NCBI GenBank assembly: GCA_964036295.1
Contig: OZ038463.1
Location: forward strand, 2,356,001-2,420,000
DNA length: 64,000 bases
From: Plumapathes pennacea
Lineage: Eukaryota > Cnidaria > Anthozoa > Antipatharia > Myriopathidae
Direction of reading: 5' to 3'
Shown here: positions 57,935 through 64,000 of the stretch, in pieces
Layout: each line of letters opens with the position of its first letter
How positions within the stretch are numbered: position 1 is the first letter of the stretch
Notes under the pieces: model-generated
Databases searched by the model: none
What the model was told of the DNA's origin: nothing
Seen by the model: only the letters and a program-made list of their open reading frames with translations
Position numbers and translations under genes: made by a program

Positions 57935-59221
57935 TTTTTGTTCGTACCGCTTATGAAAGAAAAATATTTAGCGACTTTACTGGCCCCGTGAGTGTCGCGC
58001 GTTCGTTGTCAATATTGAGACCGCGATAAGAGGAGTATTATAACAATATAATAATAATAATAATAACTTTTGTCAGTGTAAAACTATAGCAGTTTAACAC
58101 CACTCACATTATCGAGTCACTCATTCCTCATCTTTGTCGCCATGATAGTTTACTCTAATTCCAGAGGTTTTCTTCCAGAGAACGTGCAGCTATTGGCAGC
58201 TCCTCTTTCTTTGGAAGAAAACAGCTTTTTTCATTCGAAACAACTGCTATATAACATCATTCTCATGAGATTAATTGTTAAGAGCTGCTATAAAATAAAA
58301 ATACCTTGTTCCTGCAATTTCCCATTTCTTTATTTTAAAACTGCATGTACAATGTTCCGTTTATACTAAAGAAATAAGGAAAAGTGGAGGATAGTCCTTT
58401 TTCTTGATTAGTGAACTCGCTTGAGATCAGTAGGTGCCACTAACCTCAATGCCGGGATCTTGAAACAGCTTGTACGAGAGTCAGTGCCCCGATGGCTAGC
58501 GCATTGAATCAATTACGGGCTCGACGCTGGATTTACTAATTTAATGAACTCCACAATAAATCTTTTATTACCTTACACTGCTCTCTTCTTGTCCACTTCA
58601 TTACTCATATATTGTATCTCGTAATATCATATAATGGGGTACGCTGCGCAATAGTGAGCATAAAAACTAAAACTTTCACATTGTCAATCCCTACACCAAC
58701 AAATAACAGTACGTAGTCTGATTTCAAAAAAGCGTCCTCAAAAACTCAAAATGATTGTTTTCCTTTGTGTTGTATTCAGATACGCAGAAAACGGTAGTAT
58801 GTGCTATACATATTTAATTGTTTAGAAAATTGCCTTGGTTTATTCCTAAAAATAAACTCAAAATGAATTAATGTTTTGCTTTGCGTTGAATTCAGATACG
58901 CAGAAAATGCAAACTTTTGTAATGTTTTACTGTTCACGCTGTGATCTTAATTTCTGAAAAAAACTTGTCCCACGAGAGAAAAATGAGTAAAAAAGTTGTG
59001 GTATACGCTTGCTTGATAATCAGGTAGTTATGCAGGACCTTTATAATATAGTTTTGAATAATGTTGGCCTCCTGGATAAAATGTTTCTTTAGACCAGTGA
59101 CCTATTTTACACTTTACGACTCCGCCCGTTATAAGTGAACATTTACCCAAAATTAATGCTATGGAGATAACAAAGCCCTCAGAGTAGCGTTCATAGGGTA
59201 AATCTTGCACATTTTACTGCA
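57935..59221. other. Intergenic between convergent genes
   Basis: Holds an (ATA)n microsatellite near 58046-58064 and otherwise AT-rich sequence. It must contain the 3'UTR of the minus TPR-CHAT gene. I see no other gene. Confidence 0.55.
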
Positions 59222-62200
59222 TCATGGCTTTGGAAAAGGAATCACATCTTCTCCCAGGAGGACAAAAGGAGCCCAGTAGCGGGGATGGCGGAATTCCTTG
59301 TATTCTCTTACGTCGTTCATAGCTTGATTGAGTGCCCCATTTGCACTTTCGCCATTTTTAAGGTACCAATAGAACCGACACATAAAGCACAAAGTGGCCT
59401 TATCGTCAACCGCCCATAATGTTACAAGAACCGCTCTAGCTCCAGCTCCGAGAAACGCACGAGCTATACCGACTACACCCTCTCCTTTCATGACGTCACC
59501 ACAGCCGCTGTGACAGCAACTAAGAACAACCAACTTTGCATTTATGCGTTTACCTTCGAGATCGGAAATGAGAAGCATGAGGTCTGTAGCCCGGGGAATT
59601 CCAGTCATTCCAGGAGGGCGGGCAAGCAAGATCTCTCCCCTATCCTTATTTCCGTGTGCCGCAACATGAATCAAGCTGGCACTTTCAACTCTCCGTAGAA
59701 ACCTCTTTTTGGTCGCCTTATTTCCCACAAGTGGCTGAACTTGGAGAATTTGACTGATTAATTCGACTTCTTTCGCTGCGCATGGTAGTCCTGGTGCAGT
59801 AATAACTTTACCATCCTTCCACACTTCGCCCACTTCTGGCTCTCCCACTATTAGGGGTTTTGGCTTACCTGGCGGTTCTTCTGGCCGTTCTCTAATTATC
59901 TTCGCTGTTGTTAGAGATGGAATTAGTCTCACTTGTAAAGATTCTGCAACGTAGTGTCCGTTCTCATCTACTAGGGCGGCAAACGGAACCAGAGCAAGTC
60001 GCTCATCAGGGACGATAGTTACCTGCGACCTCACCACATATTGTCGAAAAGGCTCCAAGAGAATCTGGTAAAGAGCATTTAGAAAACCTTTCATTTCTAA
60101 ATCATCCTGTTCATTAGAGGACTCAGCTTTGTCTTGTCGCGCGTATACAGTTGTACTGGCTACGCCCTGTTTTTGCGTCGATACGAATTGTGGGATCCTG
60201 GGCTGAGATGATAATAATTGTCGAGAAGCCCCATCGACGTGTATGGGGGCACGAGTTAGTACCGATTTTGCATTCTTCTTGGTGGGTCTTGACAATTCGT
60301 TTGGGTAAAGAAACGATAACGAGCGATCTTCACACCTGGCATTCTTCCTCGGTTCTATCGACTCTACAGCCTTCTTAATAAGGGAGTCTAAATTGTCAGT
60401 ACAAATTTTGCGAAGAAACAAAACATCTCCATTTGGCTGTATGACCCAGGTGCACATACTATGGCTAAGTAACACAAAGAAAAGGACCGTACTTTCCGGG
60501 GCCTTGACATCTTTACAAGTTTCATAGAAGTATTCAACGCTAGGTTCATATTTGACAGGATCGGTGGACATGAGGGCAACTAAAGCTCTTGACCGTCCGT
60601 TTTCAGCAACAATAAGAGCTTCTTCTCTTTTCTTTTGAACCAGGAGAATTATAATCAAATGTTTATACGCCTCCACAAATTTCTCAATAAAAGAAATAAT
60701 GTCTTCATCCCAGTTGGGTACAGTTTCCAGCAGTTTATGGTAGCACTCTATACTTTTTCCTAAATTGCACTCAGCAACGTTATACTGGCCGCGATAGGCA
60801 TATGACAAAGCAAGGTTGTGAAAAGCTGTTCCTTCTCCATTTTTGTTTCCAATCTCTTTTGCGATGGTAAGGCACATTTTCTGATACTCAATAGCTTTGT
60901 CGTACTGGCCAAGAGAGACACAGGTAACACCAAGGTTGCCATAAGCTCCTTCTTCTCCATTTTTGTGCCCAATCTCTTTTGCTATAGAAAGGCACATTTT
61001 CTGATATTTAATAGCTTTGTCGTACTGGCCAAGAGAGTCATAGCAAGCACCAAGGTTGCCATAAGCTGTTTCTTCTCCTCTTTTGTCTCCAATTTCTTTT
61101 GCTATAGCAAGGCACATTTTCTGATACTTAATAGCTTCGTCGTACTGGCCAAGAGAGTCATAGCAAGCACCAAGGTTGCCATAAGCTGTTTCCTCTCCTC
61201 TTTTGTCTCCAATTTCTTTTGCTATAGCAAGGCGCATTTTCTGATACTTAATAGCTTGGTCGTACTGGCCAAGAGAGTAATAGCAAACACCAAGGTTGCC
61301 ATAAGCTGTTTCTTCTCCTCTTTTGTCTCCAATTTCTTTTGCTATAGCAAGACACATTTTCTGATACTCAATAGCCTTGGCATACTGGCCAAGAGAGTCA
61401 TAGTCAGCACCAAGGTTGCCATAAGCTGTTGCTACCTTTTTTTTGTCTCCAAACTCTTTTGCGATGTTAAGGTGCATTTTGTGATACTCAATAGCTTTTT
61501 CATACTGGCCTAGAAAGGAAAAGAAAACACCAAGGTTGCCATAAGCTAATCCTTCTTCATTTTTGTCTCTAATCTCTTTTGCGATAGCAAGGCATATTTT
61601 CTGATACTCAATAGCCTTGAAGTACTGGCCAAAAGAGGAACAGGAAACACCAAGGTTTCCATAAGCTGCTGCTTCTCTCTTTCTGTCTCCAACTTCTTTT
61701 GCTATAGCAAGGCACATTTTCTGGTACTCAGTAGCCTTGTCGTACTGACCAAGAGAGACATAGGAAGCACCAAGATTGGCATAAGCTGTTGCTTTTCCTT
61801 GTTTGTCTCCAACCTCTTTTGCTATAGCAAGGCACAGTTTGTGATACTCAATAGCCTTGTCGTACTGGCCGAGATAGTGATAGTAAGAACCAAGGTTGCC
61901 ATAAGCTTTTCCTTCTCTATTTTTGTCTCCAATCTTTTTTGCTATAGCAAGGCCAATTTTCTGATACTCAATAGCCTTGTCGTACTGGCCAAGAGAGGAA
62001 CAGCAAATACCAAGGTTGCCATAAGCTATTCCTTCTTCATTTTTGTCTTCAATCTCTTTTGCTATAGCAAGAAATATTTTGTGATACTCAATAGCCTTGT
62101 CGTACTGGCCAAGTGAGTTATGACAAACACCAAGGTAGCTATAAGCTGTTCCTTCTCCAATTTTATCTCCAGTCTCTTTTGCTATAGCAAGGCACATTTT

Positions 62201-62545
62201 CTGATAGTCAATAGCCTTGTCGTACTGACCGAGAAAGGTAAAGCAAGCACCAAGGTTGCCATAAGCTGTTCCTTCTCCTTCTTTGTCTATAATCTCTTTT
62301 GCAATGGTAAGGAGTACTTCAAAGTGTTGTGTAGCTTTTACGTACTGTCGGGAAAAATAGTAATGAAGACCTAGTTTATTATGAACTTGCATTTCAAGTT
62401 CCTTGTTCTTAGTTTGCTCTGCGAGCCTTAATAAGTTGGCGAGAACAGGCAGTTCCTCCATTAGTTCCAGTTGTTGGTTCTCGTCCTGTATAAGCAAAGA
62501 ACTTTGTAAGATATTCGTTAGGGCGGATCTGTTTCTCGTGTGCAT
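59222..62545 (-). CDS. TPR-CHAT protein (caspase-like peptidase with tetratricopeptide array)
   Basis: A single uninterrupted frame of 1107 codons, with no intron. Residues about 53-612 are 14 tandem 40-residue TPR units of the LGN/GPSM2 type (consensus AYGNLGxxxxSLGQYDKAIEYQKMCLAIAKEIGDKxGE). The first and last units are degenerate. A linker of about 200 residues leads to a CHAT domain (about 820-1100): IVPDERLALVPFAALVD, LPCAAKEVELISQIL, then IHVAAHG with the putative catalytic His964, LVVLSCCHSG with Cys1011, ARAFLGAGARAVLVTLWAV and the C-terminal HPRYWAPFVLLG. Both dyad residues of clan CD peptidases (caspase/separase fold) are present, so activity is likely. TPRs probably bind a partner or sense a ligand. 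The same pairing occurs in bacterial TPR-CHAT peptidases such as Csx29. The substrate is unknown. Confidence 0.93.
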   Translation of the reverse strand: MHTRNRSALTNILQSSLLIQDENQQLELMEELPVLANLLRLAEQTKNKELEMQVHNKLGLHYYFSRQYVKATQHFEVLLTIAKEIIDKEGEGTAYGNLGACFTFLGQYDKAIDYQKMCLAIAKETGDKIGEGTAYSYLGVCHNSLGQYDKAIEYHKIFLAIAKEIEDKNEEGIAYGNLGICCSSLGQYDKAIEYQKIGLAIAKKIGDKNREGKAYGNLGSYYHYLGQYDKAIEYHKLCLAIAKEVGDKQGKATAYANLGASYVSLGQYDKATEYQKMCLAIAKEVGDRKREAAAYGNLGVSCSSFGQYFKAIEYQKICLAIAKEIRDKNEEGLAYGNLGVFFSFLGQYEKAIEYHKMHLNIAKEFGDKKKVATAYGNLGADYDSLGQYAKAIEYQKMCLAIAKEIGDKRGEETAYGNLGVCYYSLGQYDQAIKYQKMRLAIAKEIGDKRGEETAYGNLGACYDSLGQYDEAIKYQKMCLAIAKEIGDKRGEETAYGNLGACYDSLGQYDKAIKYQKMCLSIAKEIGHKNGEEGAYGNLGVTCVSLGQYDKAIEYQKMCLTIAKEIGNKNGEGTAFHNLALSYAYRGQYNVAECNLGKSIECYHKLLETVPNWDEDIISFIEKFVEAYKHLIIILLVQKKREEALIVAENGRSRALVALMSTDPVKYEPSVEYFYETCKDVKAPESTVLFFVLLSHSMCTWVIQPNGDVLFLRKICTDNLDSLIKKAVESIEPRKNARCEDRSLSFLYPNELSRPTKKNAKSVLTRAPIHVDGASRQLLSSQPRIPQFVSTQKQGVASTTVYARQDKAESSNEQDDLEMKGFLNALYQILLEPFRQYVVRSQVTIVPDERLALVPFAALVDENGHYVAESLQVRLIPSLTTAKIIRERPEEPPGKPKPLIVGEPEVGEVWKDGKVITAPGLPCAAKEVELISQILQVQPLVGNKATKKRFLRRVESASLIHVAAHGNKDRGEILLARPPGMTGIPRATDLMLLISDLEGKRINAKLVVLSCCHSGCGDVMKGEGVVGIARAFLGAGARAVLVTLWAVDDKATLCFMCRFYWYLKNGESANGALNQAMNDVREYKEFRHPRYWAPFVLLGEDVIPFPKP
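60790..62350 (-). repeat. 120 bp coding tandem repeats (TPR units)
   Basis: Thirteen or so 120 bp units within the TPR-CHAT gene. The three units at 60950-61309 are nearly identical at the DNA level, while outer units are more diverged. Their antisense reading happens to lack stops for long stretches, creating false plus-strand frames. Confidence 0.9.
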
Positions 62546-62749
62546 ATTTATGTAAGTATTTGCACTTTGACGCGCAAGATCACGCGTTGAAAACGTTCAC
62601 ACGACGCGAGTCAAAGTTTGAAATTAGTCAGATAGTTGTAAGAACAAGTGGCATATTGTATTGGGTTGATAAGTAGAAATTTTACAAGAGAGGGTAATCT
62701 TTTTGCGGGGTACAATTTTTAATGGTTTTGACCATAGTGCTTTCACTAA

Positions 62750-64000
62750 GGTTGCGTTCGATTGACCCTAATCCGGAATAAGAATATATTCTGGATTATT
62801 CCAGAATAACGATTCAGAAGAAAAGTCAATAAAACGACGTTTCCGTTTCTGGAATAATAGCCTGCGATAGCATGCGCTTTGTCAGCGGCTTTTCGGGTAA
62901 AAGTTGCCAAATACAAACATGGCGGCGGCAACATTGAAAGTTGCTGTCGCTGGTGCTTTGGTTTTTATCGCGGAAATGTTAGAAGAAGACCCCAGAACAG
63001 AAGAAGAAGATATGGTAGAAGACCTTTTGCCACTATTTTGTGTGGATGGGTTCCGTAAAGAGCGTCGAAAAGCCGTCCGTATCAGAGGTTATGCAGAGGA
63101 AGTTGTTCCGAGTTACAACCTGACGGAGTTCAGAAGCCATTTCCGCTTGTCAATAGATACGTTCGAGGAACTTGCCCTTGAGCTGGGTAATTGCCCAGAA
63201 CTGCCCACAGGCCCTCAATACGGAGGCAGAGAACCAATTTCCGTCCACAAGCACCTGCTAATAACTTTATGGCTGCTTGGTAATCAAGAGTCAATCCGTT
63301 CGGTATCGGATCGCTTCAACATAACCAAAAGTTCAGTGTTTACGTGCACCAATCGCGTTTGTCTAGCCCTAAAGAACAATATCACCCGTCAAGTTATTGC
63401 ATGGCCGTCCGATGAAAGAGCTCGGGTCATTATAGAGGGCTTTAGGAAACACAAAGGTCTGCCAGGTGTGAGAGGTGCCATTGATGGGTCGCACATAGCC
63501 ATAAAAGCCCCCCAGGAATGTTCTGAGAATTATATCAATAGGAAACACTTCCACTCAGTCAATTTGACTGCAATCTGTGATCATGAAATGCGTTTTCTTG
63601 ATTGCTATGCTGGCTGGCCTGGTAGTGTACATGACTCAAGGGTGTTCAGAAATTCAGATTTCTTTGGCAAAGTACAGGAAAGATTCACACATGACACCCA
63701 TCTCTTGGGGGATGGTGCATACACTCTGGAGACATGGATGTTAATCCCATTTAAGGATAACGGCCACCTAACACCTCAACAGAGAAGGTACAATTTTATT
63801 CACTCCTCCACTAGGATGGTAATTGAAAGAGCATTTGCACTGCTGAAGGGTCGATTTTGAAGATTGAAGTACTTGGACATGTCACGTATTCAGGACATTC
63901 CCACAGTTATTGTTGCTGCATGTACTCTGCACAATATCTGCCTTGACAGTGAAGATCCCTATGAGGATTTTATGGGTGATGTAGATGATGAAGTAAATGG
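62750..64000 (+). mobile_element. PIF/Harbinger DNA transposon, right end outside the window
   Basis: A probable left end begins GGTTGCGTTCGATTGACC at 62750, preceded by TAA (62747-62749), a Harbinger-type target site. It is followed by ATTCCGG/CCGGAAT-rich sequence and then a HARBI1-like transposase. The right inverted repeat lies beyond 64000, so the end assignment is provisional. Confidence 0.6.
62919..64000 (+). pseudogene. HARBI1-like transposase (DDE_Tnp_4), interrupted and cut by the window end
   Basis: Two Met codons are possible; 62919 (AAACATGGCG) has the better context than 62904. The protein carries a helix-turn-helix-like region (NQESIRSVSDRFNITKSSVF) and the nuclease core: GVRGAIDGSHIAI (first D), GWPGSVHDSRVF (second D) and MVIERAFALLKGRF (E). 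A TGA at 63858 ends the frame. The same frame continues past it with family-typical sequence (RLKYLDMSRIQDIP, AACTLHNICL) to the window edge. A CGA to TGA change at a CpG is the simplest explanation. So this is a recently inactivated transposase copy, not a domesticated full-length HARBI1 gene. Confidence 0.85.

Noticed and set aside
60790..62350. Regular repeats that could suggest a CRISPR-like array
   Set aside because: The units are coding, 120 bp, with no unique spacers, and lie in a eukaryotic gene.
60818..62374. Long plus-strand open frames (231, 105 and 84 codons) with repeated hydrophobic units
   Set aside because: They are antisense to the 120 bp TPR repeats; their periodicity mirrors the minus-strand coding units.

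Overview
The window is animal nuclear DNA, most probably from an anthozoan cnidarian (a stony coral or a close relative). It is AT-rich, with many small exons bounded by GT/AG introns and abundant MITEs, palindromic repeats, SINE and LINE fragments and homopolymer tracts. One gene belongs to a family first described from coral skeletal organic matrix. Exon models were built by hand from splice signals and reading frame. Within each multi-exon gene all exon phases agree, which is the main support for the models.

Layout: (1) 1.7-5.75 kb, plus: a secreted coiled-coil protein with a C-terminal domain like coral uncharacterized skeletal organic matrix protein 5 (USOMP5). (2) 8.1-20.6 kb, minus: an eight-exon gene for a 586-residue death-domain protein. 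Its first intron carries a 4.7 kb Ty3/gypsy LTR retrotransposon with intact target-site duplication, its second intron a LINE 3' fragment, and another intron a cluster of nested palindromes. (3) 20.6-24.5 kb: no recognisable gene. (4) 24.5-42.9 kb, minus: a 30-exon formin with N-terminal PH-like domains, FH1, FH2 and a C-terminal PH domain, matching the pleckstrin-homology-containing formin (PHCF) class. (5) 42.9-46.6 kb: repeats only. (6) 46.7-48.9 kb, minus: a secreted Ly6/three-finger protein with a Harbinger-type MITE in intron 1. (7) 48.9-52.7 kb: intergenic, with a local segmental duplication. (8) 52.9-57.9 kb: a head-to-head pair, a FAM210-like mitochondrial DUF1279 protein (minus) and a DUSP19-like phosphatase (plus). 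(9) 59.2-62.5 kb, minus: an intronless 1107-residue protein with about 14 TPR units and a CHAT caspase-like peptidase domain with an intact His/Cys dyad. (10) 62.75 kb to the end: a PIF/Harbinger element with a HARBI1-like transposase interrupted by a stop.

The most interesting locus is the TPR-CHAT gene. It has the same two-domain arrangement as bacterial TPR-CHAT peptidases (for example Csx29 of type III-E CRISPR systems), here in an animal gene whose TPR array has visibly expanded by recent duplication. The genes form no operon. The only likely co-regulated pair is the divergent FAM210-like/DUSP19-like pair, whose start codons are 294 bp apart.
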